Shown: in pieces, positions 1 through 8,593 of the stretch
Numbering within the stretch: the first letter of the stretch is position 1
How the letters are laid out: each line of letters begins with the position of its first letter
Source: Streptomyces sp. LUP30
GTDB taxonomy: Bacteria; Actinomycetota; Actinomycetes; Streptomycetales; Streptomycetaceae
DNA length: 64,000 nucleotides
Direction: 5' to 3'
Assembly: GCF_001746365.1 (NCBI RefSeq)
Contig: NZ_MJAJ01000001.1
Span: 317,182-381,181 of the forward strand
Made by a program: the position numbers and the translations under genes
Notes under the pieces: generated by a model
What the model was told of the DNA's origin: nothing
Database searches by the model: none
Seen by the model: only the letters and a program-made list of their open reading frames with translations

Positions 1-1
1 C

Positions 2-451
2 CTGACCGAGAAGCTCGGTTTCGACGCGGCGTTCGACTACCACGACGGCCCCGTCGTCGACCGACTGCGCGAAGCCGCTCCCGACGGCATCGACGTCTAT
101 TTCGACAACGTGGGGGGCGAGCAGCTGCGGGCCGCGATCGAGGTCATGAAGGTGCATGGCCGCATCGCCGTCTGCGGAGCCCTCAACCGGCAGAGCACGG
201 CCCGTCCCGACGAGGGCCCCGGTGATCTGCTCAGCGTCCTCGGCAAGCGCCTGAACATCCGTGGCTTCACCCTGTGGGACCACCTGGAGCGTGCCGAGGA
301 GTTCGGCGCGCAGTTTCGTAGCTGGCTGCGCGAAGGGTCGATCGTCTACGACGAGACGGTGATCGAGGGGCTGGCGAGCGCGCCGCAGGCGCTGCTCGAT
401 CTCGTCCGCGGCGTGTACACCGGGAAGACTGTGGTCCGGCTCGGAGGTTGA
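2..451 (+). CDS. NADP-dependent medium-chain oxidoreductase, C-terminal part
   Basis: The reading frame is open from base 2 to the TGA at 449-451, so the first half of the gene lies outside the window. The visible 149 residues carry the Rossmann-fold stretch GIDVYFDNVGGEQL (about bases 92-133). This is characteristic of zinc-independent MDR enzymes of the CurA/leukotriene B4 dehydrogenase group, which reduce alpha,beta-unsaturated ketones with NADPH. The family is about 335-345 residues, so roughly 190 are missing. A MerR gene starts 50 bases downstream on the same strand and may regulate it. The subfamily substrate cannot be told from this part. Confidence 0.85.
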   Translation: MTEKLGFDAAFDYHDGPVVDRLREAAPDGIDVYFDNVGGEQLRAAIEVMKVHGRIAVCGALNRQSTARPDEGPGDLLSVLGKRLNIRGFTLWDHLERAEEFGAQFRSWLREGSIVYDETVIEGLASAPQALLDLVRGVYTGKTVVRLGG

Positions 452-458
452 CCTTGAC

Positions 459-476
459 GTAGGGGTGAGGCCTTAC
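459..476. promoter_or_regulatory. Possible MerR-type operator
   Basis: GTAGGG, six bases, then CCTTAC form an imperfect palindrome (GTA ... TAC outermost) between the oxidoreductase stop and the MerR start. MerR proteins typically bind GTA-rich palindromes of this shape inside promoters. A TTGACG lies at 454-459, but no well-spaced -10 could be fixed. Assignment to the downstream MerR protein is inference. Confidence 0.35.
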
Positions 477-500
477 AACTGGCTCGGAGGTGGCTGAACA

Positions 501-956
501 ATGCTGATCGGTGAACTGGCCGCACAGACGGATACCACGACCCGCGCCCTGCGCTACTACGAGGAGCAGGGCCTGCTGGAGTCCGACCGGACGGGCGCGG
601 GCTATCGCATATACAAGCCGGGCGCTGTGACCCGGGTCCGCAACGTCCGCGAGCTACTGGCCTCCGGGTTCACCGTCGAGGATGTGAAGTCCTTCGTGCG
701 CTACCTCGACACCGATCTGCCTGAAGTGTTCGAGTACTCGCCGTCATGCGCCGACGGCTACATCGTCGGCGCGCAACGGGTGGCTGAACTGGACGAGCGG
801 ATCGCAGCCCTCGCCAGGTTGCGCGACACTCTCGTCCATCGGATGCCCTGGCTGGCAGCGCGCGGTGATACCGCGGACGGCGAGCCGCCTATTCCAGGCG
901 AGTTGCGCAGCCCTTCTGCCGAGGCGTGCGCCCTGTCTGCCCCGGCAGACCTCTGA
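501..956 (+). CDS. MerR family transcriptional regulator
   Basis: The product is 151 residues. The N-terminal winged helix-turn-helix reads LIGELAAQTDTTTRALRYYE followed by the wing (YRIYKPGAVTRV), then a helical dimerisation arm to about residue 115 and a proline/alanine-rich tail. GGAGG at 486-490 supports the ATG at 501. There is no cysteine cluster like those of metal-sensing MerR proteins, so this is the small-molecule or redox branch. It follows the oxidoreductase by 49 bases, so it may regulate that gene and itself. The inducer is unknown. Confidence 0.88.
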   Translation: MLIGELAAQTDTTTRALRYYEEQGLLESDRTGAGYRIYKPGAVTRVRNVRELLASGFTVEDVKSFVRYLDTDLPEVFEYSPSCADGYIVGAQRVAELDERIAALARLRDTLVHRMPWLAARGDTADGEPPIPGELRSPSAEACALSAPADL

Positions 957-1004
957 CTCGGGGGGGGGCGCACACATCTTCCGCGCTCATCGGCGGCGGC
1001 TCGG

Positions 1005-1225
1005 GCCCTCGTCACGCCGGTACGGCCGGAGACGGCGATCAGGACACGCTGCGACCGGCCGTGGTCGAGCGCGGCCGCGGTGGCCGGGTCGGTGTCTCGC
1101 GTGCGAGGCGTCTCGGTGCCAGTGGTGACCGCGCCGTGGATCGCGGCCAGGGCGCGGCGACGTCCAGCAGCCGGTAAGCCTGCGCGCGGCTGATGCCGAA
1201 CTCCGTCCGGCAGTACGACTTCCAT
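1005..1225 (-). pseudogene. Frameshifted remnant of a small HTH-like gene
   Basis: Two minus-strand frames together resemble a conserved actinomycete protein. From about base 1224 one frame reads YCRTEFGISRAQAYRLLDV, a helix-turn-helix-like stretch. Near base 1150 the sense moves into the neighbouring frame, which continues ALAAIHGAV ... TGTETPRTRD ... AALDHGRSQRVLIAVSGRT down to about base 1005. A one-base indel between the halves and the lack of a proper 3' end mark it as decayed. The recognition is from memory of the family, not from a search. Confidence 0.45.
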
Positions 1226-1278
1226 GGAGTTTCCCTGTCAAGTTCAGTGTGTTGAGCTGGAGTAGTCCGCCTGGCAGC

Positions 1279-1785
1279 TCAGTCGATGACTGGACTGCGG
1301 CGTTCGATCAGGACCACGTCGCGCCACCGGCCGTTGTGCTGACCGATGCGCTCGCGGGTCCCGATGACCCGGAAGCCGGCCCGCTGATGCAAGGTGAGGC
1401 TGGCCATGTTCTCGGGGAAGACGCCGGACTGGATCGTCCAGATGCCCGCCGCCTCGGTGGAGGTGATCAGAGCGGTCAGCAGGGCAAGGCCGACACCGCG
1501 GCAGCGAGCCTCGGGATGGACGTAGACGGAGTGCTCGACCACCCCGGCGTACGCGCACCGGTCGGACACCGGCACCACCGCTGCCCAGCCCAGCACCTGG
1601 CCGTCGTCGTCCAACGCGACGAAGCGGTGGTCGGGCAGCTTGGCCGCGTCGAAGGCTTCCCAGGCCGGCACGGTGGTCTCGAAGGTGGCGTTCTGCTCAT
1701 CGATGCCGAGCTGGTAGATCTCCAGGACGGCCGCGGCGTGCTCGGGCCGCATCACCGTGACGCGGACGCCGGTGGCCGTGTTCAC
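1279..1785 (-). CDS. arsN1: GNAT acetyltransferase, ArsN1-like
   Basis: This 168-residue GNAT protein belongs to the phosphinothricin/arsinothricin N-acetyltransferase group. The acetyl-CoA loop RCRGVGLALL and the following TIQSGVFPENMASLTLHQRAGF are typical of that group, as is the early NATFETTVPAWEAF segment. The GTG start (1785-1783) overlaps the arsC stop as GTGA, so it is translationally coupled and last in the arsR-aqpS-arsC operon. ArsN1 proteins acetylate the amino group of arsinothricin, an arsenic-containing glutamine synthetase inhibitor. The ars context favours that role over phosphinothricin. Specificity is inferred, since the fold alone cannot separate the two. Confidence 0.8.
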   Translation of the reverse strand: MNTATGVRVTVMRPEHAAAVLEIYQLGIDEQNATFETTVPAWEAFDAAKLPDHRFVALDDDGQVLGWAAVVPVSDRCAYAGVVEHSVYVHPEARCRGVGLALLTALITSTEAAGIWTIQSGVFPENMASLTLHQRAGFRVIGTRERIGQHNGRWRDVVLIERRSPVID

Positions 1786-2201
1786 GACGTCACCTCGATG
1801 CCGAGCTCGGCGAGCAGGCCGCGGATGCGCCGCTCGATCTCGTCGCGGATCGGCCGGACGGCCTCGACTCCCTGTCCGGCGGGATCGTCCAGCTTCCAGT
1901 CCAGGTACCGCTTGCCGGGGAAGTACGGGCAGGCGTCCCCGCAGCCCATCGTGATGACCACGTCCGAGGCCTGGACCGCCTCGGCAGTGAGGACCTTCGG
2001 TATCTGCGCGGAGATGTCGATGCCCACCTCCTTCATGGCCTTCACCACGGCGGTGTTCACGGCGTCGGCGGGGGCGGAGCCGGCCGAGCGGACCTGGACC
2101 TGGTCCCCGGCGAGATGGGTGAGGAAGGCGGAGGCCATCTGGGAGCGGCCGGCGTTGTGCACGCAGACGAACAGAACGGACGGGGCGGCAGAAGTGCTCA
2201 T
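1782..2201 (-). CDS. arsC: Arsenate reductase, low-molecular-weight phosphatase type
   Basis: This 139-residue cytoplasmic enzyme reduces arsenate to arsenite. The catalytic CX5R loop CVHNAGR is at residues 13-19, followed by S-Q-M-A as in the LMW-PTP fold. A second cysteine pair (GCGDACPYF, about residues 91-95) is placed to relay the disulfide. The reductant, thioredoxin or mycothiol, cannot be fixed by eye. The ATG overlaps the aqpS stop as ATGA and the stop overlaps arsN1, so it sits inside a tightly coupled operon. The As(III) it makes could leave through the neighbouring aquaporin. Confidence 0.93.
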   Translation of the reverse strand: MSTSAAPSVLFVCVHNAGRSQMASAFLTHLAGDQVQVRSAGSAPADAVNTAVVKAMKEVGIDISAQIPKVLTAEAVQASDVVITMGCGDACPYFPGKRYLDWKLDDPAGQGVEAVRPIRDEIERRIRGLLAELGIEVTS

Positions 2202-2974
2202 GAGACAACGGCGCTTTCTTCAGCAGGTCGGGCGGGGGCGGCGAGGTGCTGCTCGCGGTGCGGGACGACGACGTCGTCCCCGGTTGCAGGCGCCGGACGC
2301 CCGAAGGTGACGGCGACCAGGACCAGGCCCACGCCGGCACCGGCGAGCTGGGCGGCAAAGAACGGGGCCAGGGACGCGGGAGCGATGCCGGCGAAGGTGT
2401 CGGTGAAAGCCCGCCCGATCGTCACCGCCGGGTTGGCGAAGCTGGTGGAGGAGGTGAACCAGTAGGCGGCGCCGATGTAGGAGGCGACCGCCACCGGCGC
2501 AAGGTGCGCCCGGTCCGCCCGGGCCAGCCCGAAGATCAGCCACACCAGTCCCGCGGTGGCGACCGCTTCGCCCAGCCACAGATGTCCGGCGGACCGGTCG
2601 TGCGTCGACCACTGCACCAGCGGCCGGGCGAACATGGCGTCGGCGAGGACCGCGCCGCCGATGGCCCCGGCGATCTGCGCGGGCACGTACGCGGCCACCT
2701 CCCGCAGGCTGGGACCGTCGGCTGTACGGCGGCCAGTGAACCAGGCGGCGAGCGTCACGACGGGGTTGAAGTGCGCCCCGGACACGGAGCCGAGCAGGGC
2801 GATGAGCACGCCCAGGCCGAAGACGGTCGCCAGTGAGTTGGCCAGCAGCTGCAGGCCGACATCGCGGGTCAGCTCAGTCGCCTGAATCCCGGATCCGACC
2901 ACCACGGCCACCAGCGCCGCCGTCCCGACGGCTTCGGCCGCCGCCCGCCGCGTCAGCGGCACCGGGGCATTCAC
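2198..2974 (-). CDS. aqpS: MIP-family aquaglyceroporin of the ars operon
   Basis: This 258-residue inner-membrane channel has six hydrophobic segments and two half-helix motifs. The first is HFNPVVT, with NPV in place of NPA, and the second is FANPAVTIGRAFTD. The GTG start (2974-2972) overlaps the arsR stop as GTGA. Aquaglyceroporins in ars operons (AqpS of Sinorhizobium) let arsenite or methylarsenite flow out down its gradient. No Acr3, ArsB or ArsP pump is seen nearby, so this is probably the exit route for the As(III) made by ArsC. Longer upstream in-frame starts were rejected because they lie inside arsR. Confidence 0.88.
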   Translation of the reverse strand: MNAPVPLTRRAAAEAVGTAALVAVVVGSGIQATELTRDVGLQLLANSLATVFGLGVLIALLGSVSGAHFNPVVTLAAWFTGRRTADGPSLREVAAYVPAQIAGAIGGAVLADAMFARPLVQWSTHDRSAGHLWLGEAVATAGLVWLIFGLARADRAHLAPVAVASYIGAAYWFTSSTSFANPAVTIGRAFTDTFAGIAPASLAPFFAAQLAGAGVGLVLVAVTFGRPAPATGDDVVVPHREQHLAAPARPAEESAVVS

Positions 2975-3348
2975 GCGGACGCCTTCGCGGGCACGGCAGG
3001 GGTCTGCAGCAGGGCGGACAGCTTGGCCAGGGCCTCGGGGAGCACCCAGTAGTACACCCAGGTCCCCCGCCGCTCGGAGCCGACCAGACCGGCCTCGCGC
3101 AGCACCTTCAGGTGGTGGGAGATGGTCGGCTGGGAGACGTCGAACGGGCCGATCAGGTCGCACACACACGCCTCCCCGCCCTCGTGGGAGGCGATCAGGG
3201 ACAGCAGCCGCAGCCGGATGGGGTCCGACAGCGCCTTGAACATCCGCGACAGCTCGATGGCGTCCACTTCACCCAGCGGCCGGCGGACCATCGGGGCGCA
3301 GCATGTCACGTCCTGACCGAGCAGCGGCAGATCAGCTTGTTTCGACAT
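2971..3348 (-). CDS. arsR: ArsR family arsenic-responsive repressor
   Basis: This 125-residue winged-helix repressor carries FKALSDPIRLRLLSLIA, the metal-site segment EACVCDLIG and the recognition region VSQPTISHHLKVLREAGLV. The CVC pair in the DNA-binding helix region matches the As(III)-binding site of classical ArsR, and an extra CC lies near residue 19. The start at 3348 was preferred over an in-frame start at 3438, which would put the operator inside the gene. It heads the arsR-aqpS-arsC-arsN1 operon and probably controls the divergent arsI through the palindrome at 3390-3413. Confidence 0.92.
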   Translation of the reverse strand: MSKQADLPLLGQDVTCCAPMVRRPLGEVDAIELSRMFKALSDPIRLRLLSLIASHEGGEACVCDLIGPFDVSQPTISHHLKVLREAGLVGSERRGTWVYYWVLPEALAKLSALLQTPAVPAKASA

Positions 3349-3389
3349 GACTCTATGTTGACGTCTGTCTATCCAGGTGGCAAGCTCGG

Positions 3390-3413
3390 CTGTATCGACA
3401 TCCGTCGATACAG
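3390..3413. promoter_or_regulatory. ArsR operator, perfect inverted repeat
   Basis: CTGTATCGAC, then ATCC, then GTCGATACAG: ten-base arms with no mismatch, in the 88-base gap between divergent arsR and arsI. The TATCGA/TCGATA core is like ArsR/SmtB-family half-sites in actinobacteria. It lies 42 bases upstream of arsR and 24 bases upstream of arsI, so one bound dimer could silence both promoters. Confidence 0.7.
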
Positions 3414-3436
3414 CATGCCTGTGATGGGAGACCGCC

Positions 3437-3943
3437 ATGTCCCGAGTCCAGCTCGCCCTGCGCGTCGCCGACCTGGAAGGCTCGATCGCCTTCTACTCCA
3501 AGTTGTTCGGCACCGAGCCCGCCAAGCGGCGCGAGGGCTACGCCAACTTCGCCGTCACCGAGCCCCCGCTGAAGCTTGTGCTCATCGAGGGCGAGGCCGG
3601 AGAGGAGACCCGCCTGGACCACCTCGGTGTCGAGGTCGCCAGCGCCGAGGAGGTCACCGCTGCCACGACCCGGCTGAAGGAAGCGGGCCTGGCCACGTTC
3701 GAGGAGAACGACACCGCCTGCTGCTACGCCCTGCAGGACAAGGTGTGGGTGACCGGCCCGGGCAAGGAGCCGTGGGAGGTCTACGTGGTCAAGGCCGACG
3801 CCGACACCCTGGAGAAGGCCGGCATCGCCCCGGACGCCTGCTGCGGCACCACCGCCTGCTGCACTCCCGACGAGCAGGCCCTCGGCCCTTCCCAGACCCC
3901 GGCCGAGGCCAAGACGGCCGCCGGGTGCGCTTGCGCCGGCTGA
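3437..3943 (+). CDS. arsI: ArsI-type VOC metalloenzyme (organoarsenical C-As lyase family)
   Basis: This 168-residue type I extradiol-dioxygenase-fold protein opens with the VOC strand MSRVQLALRVADLEGSIAFY. The vicinal cysteine pair DTACCYA (residues 95-96) matches the trivalent-organoarsenical site of ArsI, and the metal ligands are probably H64 (LDHLGVEV) and the later E in PWEVYVV. ArsI enzymes cleave the carbon-arsenic bond of MAs(III) or reduced aromatic arsenicals to As(III). The C-terminal tail adds more cysteine pairs (ACCGTTACC, GCACAG), which could capture arsenicals. GGGAG before the ATG supports the start. CadI-type cadmium proteins share the fold, but the ars context favours arsenic. 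Confidence 0.85.
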   Translation: MSRVQLALRVADLEGSIAFYSKLFGTEPAKRREGYANFAVTEPPLKLVLIEGEAGEETRLDHLGVEVASAEEVTAATTRLKEAGLATFEENDTACCYALQDKVWVTGPGKEPWEVYVVKADADTLEKAGIAPDACCGTTACCTPDEQALGPSQTPAEAKTAAGCACAG

Positions 3944-3991
3944 CCGGCTACCTGCCGGGCGGCGTCTGCGCGGGCAGCACGCGCACGACCG

Positions 3992-4258
3992 TCAGGCGGT
4001 CGGCAAGCGGCCCGCGCAGGTGACCTCCGCATCGGCACCCACTGGATCGGCTTCAACAGGGAAGACGACTTGTCCCAGGGGTGTCCGGACGCGGGCGGCG
4101 TGCGCGTCGCGGACCCGGGCGGCGAGCACCGCCGCGGAGCGCCGGACGTCGTCCATCGCCTCGCGCAGCCCGGCCGTCACCTCCCGGGCGTGCGCTGCGG
4201 TGAGCGGCGGCCGCGCCGGTTCGGCGACGTCGTCCTGGTCGTGGTCGTGCTCGGCCAT
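3992..4258 (-). CDS. Small hypothetical protein
   Basis: The predicted product is 88 residues, beginning MAEHDHDQDD and continuing as one long amphipathic helix rich in Ala, Arg and Glu. GGAGG ends about ten bases upstream of the ATG at 4258. A longer frame to 4612 exists but reads as low-complexity sequence. It is convergent with arsI and 139 bases downstream of the cysteine-rich frame at 4398-4565. No family was recognised. Confidence 0.45.
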   Translation of the reverse strand: MAEHDHDQDDVAEPARPPLTAAHAREVTAGLREAMDDVRRSAAVLAARVRDAHAARVRTPLGQVVFPVEADPVGADAEVTCAGRLPTA

Positions 4259-4397
4259 GCCCCCGTCGTCCTCCGCTCCGGCGCTCCGGCGCTCCGGCCA
4301 GGGCGTACTGAGGCGCGGCTGCGAGGAGGTAGCCCGCAGACTCACACCCTCACAGCTCACGCCGTCTACCTGGGCAGACGGCGTGTGAGACGCACGA

Positions 4398-4565
4398 TCA
4401 CCGCGTCGTCGGCAGGTCCAGGCGCCGGCGCGGCCGAGGGAGCAACACGTCCGGGCCGCCGGGCAGCAGACCCCTGTTGCGCAGGAACCTGACGCAGCCG
4501 CGGCACCAGGAGGAACAGCATTCCCCGGACCGGCACCCGGACGCGGGGCAGGGCTGGGTGCACAC
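4398..4565 (-). CDS. Possible small cysteine-rich protein
   Basis: A minus-strand frame ending in TGA (4400-4398) encodes VCTQPCPASGCRSGECC, then SSWCRGCVRFLRNRG and an Arg/Pro tail, 55 residues from the GTG at 4565. Nine cysteines lie within about 25 residues, spaced C-x3-C-x4-C-x3-CC-x3-C-x2-C, plus one more cysteine just before the GTG. This suggests a zinc or disulfide knuckle. The true start may be upstream, inside the end of the hydrolase gene. No homologue was recognised and it could be non-coding. Confidence 0.35.
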   Translation of the reverse strand: MCTQPCPASGCRSGECCSSWCRGCVRFLRNRGLLPGGPDVLLPRPRRRLDLPTTR

Positions 4566-4608
4566 CAGGCACTGGCCGGGGGCGCGGCTTGGCGCCGGCG
4601 CGCCTCGG

Positions 4609-5448
4609 TCATCGGACCGTGCGGGCCGCCTGCTCGACGATGCGGGTCACGGCCTCGGGGCGGGACACGGTTACCGCGTGTGACGCGTCGATGGTCGTGG
4701 TGCGGGCATCGGCGCGGGCTGACATGAAGCGCTGGGCAGCCACTGGGATGTTGCGGTCCTCCGTCGTCACCAGCGACCAGGAGGGGATCGTCTTCCAGGC
4801 GGCCTGGGTGGACTTCTCCTCCAGAGCGGCGGCAGCGATCGGACGCTGCCCTGCAGCCATGAGCCTGGCCTTGTCGTTCGGCACGTCTGCGGCGAACTGG
4901 CTGCGGAACTTCTCCGGCTTGATGTACACGTCCGCGCCCTGATCACCGTCGGGCAGGACGTAGTTGACGGACTCGACGGCTTGGCCGAGGGTGCTGCCGG
5001 GGAACTTGTCCGTCAGCCCGATCGAGCTCTCGCCCACGTCCGGCAGGAACGCCGCGATGTAGACCAATGCCTTCACTTTGCCCTCGAGACCCGCGGCGGC
5101 CTGGCTGATGACGGTGCCGCCGTAGGAGTGACCGACCAAGACCACGGGCCCGTCGATGTGGTCGAGGACGCTGCGCAGGTAAGCGGCATCGGTCGCCGGA
5201 CCACGCAGCGGGTTGGCGGCGGACACCACCGGGTAGCCCGCACGCTGCAGCCGGGCGACGACACCGTCCCAGCTCGCGGCGTCGGCGAACGCTCCGTGTT
5301 CCAGCACGATCGTCGGACGTACGGGGTGGTGGGGCGTAGCGTCGGCCGCAGCGGGCAGGGTGACGGCGGCGACGGACAGTCCGACGGCCGCGGTGACACC
5401 GACCAGCGCGGTTCTGCTGCCCGGACGGACGAGGCGGGTGTTGCGCAT
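4609..5448 (-). CDS. Secreted alpha/beta hydrolase
   Basis: The product is 279 residues with an Arg-rich n-region, a hydrophobic core (TALVGVTAAVGLSVAAVTL) and an Ala-x-Ala-like cleavage site near residue 36, so export is expected. The mature part has the oxyanion strand VLEHGAFADAASW, the nucleophile elbow GHSYGG, an acid in VTTEDRN and the histidine in DASHAVTV, a complete triad. AGAGGG seven bases before the ATG at 5448 favours this start over one 17 codons upstream. It resembles the alpha/beta fold hydrolases often annotated as salicylate esterase-like. The substrate is unknown. Confidence 0.85.
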   Translation of the reverse strand: MRNTRLVRPGSRTALVGVTAAVGLSVAAVTLPAAADATPHHPVRPTIVLEHGAFADAASWDGVVARLQRAGYPVVSAANPLRGPATDAAYLRSVLDHIDGPVVLVGHSYGGTVISQAAAGLEGKVKALVYIAAFLPDVGESSIGLTDKFPGSTLGQAVESVNYVLPDGDQGADVYIKPEKFRSQFAADVPNDKARLMAAGQRPIAAAALEEKSTQAAWKTIPSWSLVTTEDRNIPVAAQRFMSARADARTTTIDASHAVTVSRPEAVTRIVEQAARTVR

Positions 5449-5961
5449 GTGTGAAATCCCTCTTGTTCGATGGATGGTGCCCGACGGACCGAAGGGCAAT
5501 GCAGCTGGGTACGTCGAGAAACGGGGCCCGGGGCGCTTCGCCGGTACCTGGTTGACGTGCGTCCGTCTGCGTCACGTGAGCAGCGCGGATCGGAGTGCTG
5601 GTGGCGACAGCGACAGCGCCCCGGAGAGCGGCTGCCGGGCTGCGGCCCGAGGGTGATCCCGAGGCTTCGGCCTCGCCCGTCCACCGGGCGATGAGCGCCG
5701 TCGTCCTGTCCTGCGAGGGGGCGACCGGACCGGTTCATCCGCCGGCGGACTGCTCGTTCGCGGACATGGATGGCGGTGCGACGTGCCGCGGGCAGCGGCT
5801 TCCCGATGTGATCGAGCCTATGGCCGAAGTGGTGCCGCAGCCCTCGGTCTTCGGATAGAGCCGTTCTCGGAGCGTGCGGCGACGGCGCGAAAGTGCTTGA
5901 GACGGTTGGCGGCACGTTCGGCGCTGTGCACAGCGCCGCGCGCGGAGCCTACGGCTGCACC
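5449..5961. other. Gene-free stretch
   Basis: These 513 bases lie upstream of the secreted hydrolase and downstream of the serine hydrolase gene. The open frames are compositional shadows without recognisable motifs. No repeat, terminator or RNA gene was seen. Confidence 0.5.
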
Positions 5962-7107
5962 TCAGCCGGTACGCTCCAGGACTTCGTAGACATGCCTGAG
6001 GTAGCTGTGCGTGCGCTCCGAGCCGAGGATCCCGTCGCCCACCCGGTTCATCGTGTACGCGAACGTGACGCGCCGGTCGAGGTCCATCATGACGATCGAA
6101 CCGCCCCGACCGACCCAGAAGCAGACCCTCCCGGTGGGCATGTGCGGCATCGTCCTCGGATCGGCGAGTGCGTAGCCCATGCCCCAGCGGACGGGAACGC
6201 CCAGGAACAGGTCGACTCCGTCGGCCTGTACGTCGAACACCTTGTCCACCGTCTCCTCGGAGAGAAGCCGGCGGCCGTTGACCTGGCCGCGCCGCGAGAT
6301 GACGGACAGCGCTCGGGCCAGGCCACGTGCGTTGCCGTGTCCGTTGACGGCTCCGAGTTCAGCGGAGCGCCACTGCGGGGTGTCGACGTGCTCGTCACGT
6401 GCAGGGCTTCCGAGCAGCGTCCTGGTGAAGATCCCCTCGGGATCAAGACCCGTGGGTATACCGCCTAGCTGCGAAGGGGCCACCAGATCGGCGATACGCG
6501 GCCAGTCGGCCCGTCGCGCGCCGATCTGGACGTCCGCTTGCGCCGGTTCGGCGATCTCGGTGGCGACGAACTCCGTCAGGGTACGACCACTGGCCCGCCG
6601 GACAAGCTCTCCCACCAGTTGCCCTTGGGTCTGCACGTGGTAGCCCGACGCGGAGCCCGGCTCCCACCAGGGTGCCTGCGCGGCCAGCCGGGCACTCGCG
6701 GTAGGCCGATCGTAGAGATCCTCCATGCAAAAGGGCTGCTCCCAGCCGGAGAGTCCCGAGGTGTGAGCCAGGACGTGACGCACCTCGATGTGCTCCTTTC
6801 CCTGGGCGGCGAACTCGGGCCAGTAGTGCGCGACCGGGCGGTGCAGATCCAGCGCGCCCCGGTCGACGAGGATGAGAGCCGCGAGATTGGTGAGGGTCTT
6901 CGTGGTCGACCACATACTCACCAACGTGTTCCGGTGCCACGGAACGGTCCGTGCTTCGTCCGCGTGGCCACCCCACAGATCGACTTCCATGACCCCGTCC
7001 ACATCGACGGCGATCGACGCCCCCAACTCCTCGCCGGCTTCGAGGTGCGCCCTCAGCACCGCTCGTACCGGTTCGAATCGGTCCGTGCTCGTTCCCTCGA
7101 CACCCAT
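5962..7107 (-). CDS. Serine hydrolase of the class C beta-lactamase/EstB group
   Basis: This 381-residue protein has no obvious signal peptide. The catalytic S-x-x-K is STTK at residues 67-70, preceded by the family strand LVSMW. HVLAHTSGLSGWEQP follows, with SGYHVQT near the usual Tyr motif and GRGGSIVMMD near the usual HTG/KTG position. It is therefore a penicillin-binding-protein-fold esterase or peptidase, not a proven beta-lactamase. The ATG at 7107 with GGAGAAG ahead was chosen over an in-frame TTG at 7131. It lies 46 bases downstream of dps on the same strand and may be co-transcribed. The substrate is unknown. Confidence 0.85.
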   Translation of the reverse strand: MGVEGTSTDRFEPVRAVLRAHLEAGEELGASIAVDVDGVMEVDLWGGHADEARTVPWHRNTLVSMWSTTKTLTNLAALILVDRGALDLHRPVAHYWPEFAAQGKEHIEVRHVLAHTSGLSGWEQPFCMEDLYDRPTASARLAAQAPWWEPGSASGYHVQTQGQLVGELVRRASGRTLTEFVATEIAEPAQADVQIGARRADWPRIADLVAPSQLGGIPTGLDPEGIFTRTLLGSPARDEHVDTPQWRSAELGAVNGHGNARGLARALSVISRRGQVNGRRLLSEETVDKVFDVQADGVDLFLGVPVRWGMGYALADPRTMPHMPTGRVCFWVGRGGSIVMMDLDRRVTFAYTMNRVGDGILGSERTHSYLRHVYEVLERTG

Positions 7108-7153
7108 GCTCTTCTCCACTTCGGACGACAACTGTGAGGCTCTGGCCCCCTGA

Positions 7154-7627
7154 TCAGGCCCGGTTCTCCGCCTGGAACATCCAGCTCTGCTTCTCGAGAT
7201 CGGCCGTCAGTCCGATGAGGAGATCCTCGGTGACGACATCCACCGGGCCCACCGCGACGATGCGCTCACGCAGCCTTTCGGTCACGGCAGAGAGCGCGTA
7301 CACCAAGGCCTCGACGGCGTCACTGTCCTTGGTCCAGCCCGGCGGAAAGGCGGGCACGCCACTGGCTCCCGCAACGGTCCCGGCCCGGCCGTCCGGACTG
7401 ACGCCCAGGGCGGCCGCGCGCTCGGCCACCGTGTCGGCGTGGTTCCGGGCGACGGTGGCGGCCTCGTCTAGCTGGACATGAACCGAGCGGAAGCGCGGAC
7501 CGTACACATTCCAGTGGGCCTGCTTGGCCACCAGGGACAGGTCGAGAAGGTCGGCCAGGGTCGCCTGCAGCGCCGCACCCGCGGTCTCGCGGTCGCGCTC
7601 GGGCAGAGCGTTGTTGAAAACCGGCAC
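7154..7627 (-). CDS. dps: Dps family ferritin-like protein
   Basis: The product is 157 residues with the Dps ferroxidase signature: KQAHWNVYGPRFRSVHVQLDE gives the His and the acidic ligands shared at the dimer interface, followed by RNHADTVAERAAALG. Dps dodecamers oxidise and store iron and protect DNA in stationary phase. The GTG start at 7627 with AAAGGA upstream was preferred to a TTG at 7651. It is in line with the hydrolase genes on either side. A DNA-binding tail is not evident: the N terminus MPVFNNALPERD is short and weakly charged. Confidence 0.9.
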   Translation of the reverse strand: MPVFNNALPERDRETAGAALQATLADLLDLSLVAKQAHWNVYGPRFRSVHVQLDEAATVARNHADTVAERAAALGVSPDGRAGTVAGASGVPAFPPGWTKDSDAVEALVYALSAVTERLRERIVAVGPVDVVTEDLLIGLTADLEKQSWMFQAENRA

Positions 7628-7661
7628 AGGAGTGCGGTCCTTTCGTGACAAGCGTCGGCTC

Positions 7662-8552
<891 letters not shown>

Positions 8553-8593
8553 TCAAGCAGGTCGGATCGCGTCCGTCGGACTACGGCTTCGAC

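Noticed and set aside
2198-3169. Extended aquaporin reading frame starting inside arsR
   Set aside because: The first 65 codons overlap arsR antisense to nothing and lack likeness. The GTG coupled to the arsR stop is better.
5449-5961. Several overlapping frames between the hydrolase genes
   Set aside because: All are Arg/Pro/Gly-rich with no motif and no start signal.
7060-7090. GGTTCGAATC stretch resembling a tRNA T-loop
   Set aside because: It lies inside the serine hydrolase coding region and there is no acceptor or anticodon stem around it.
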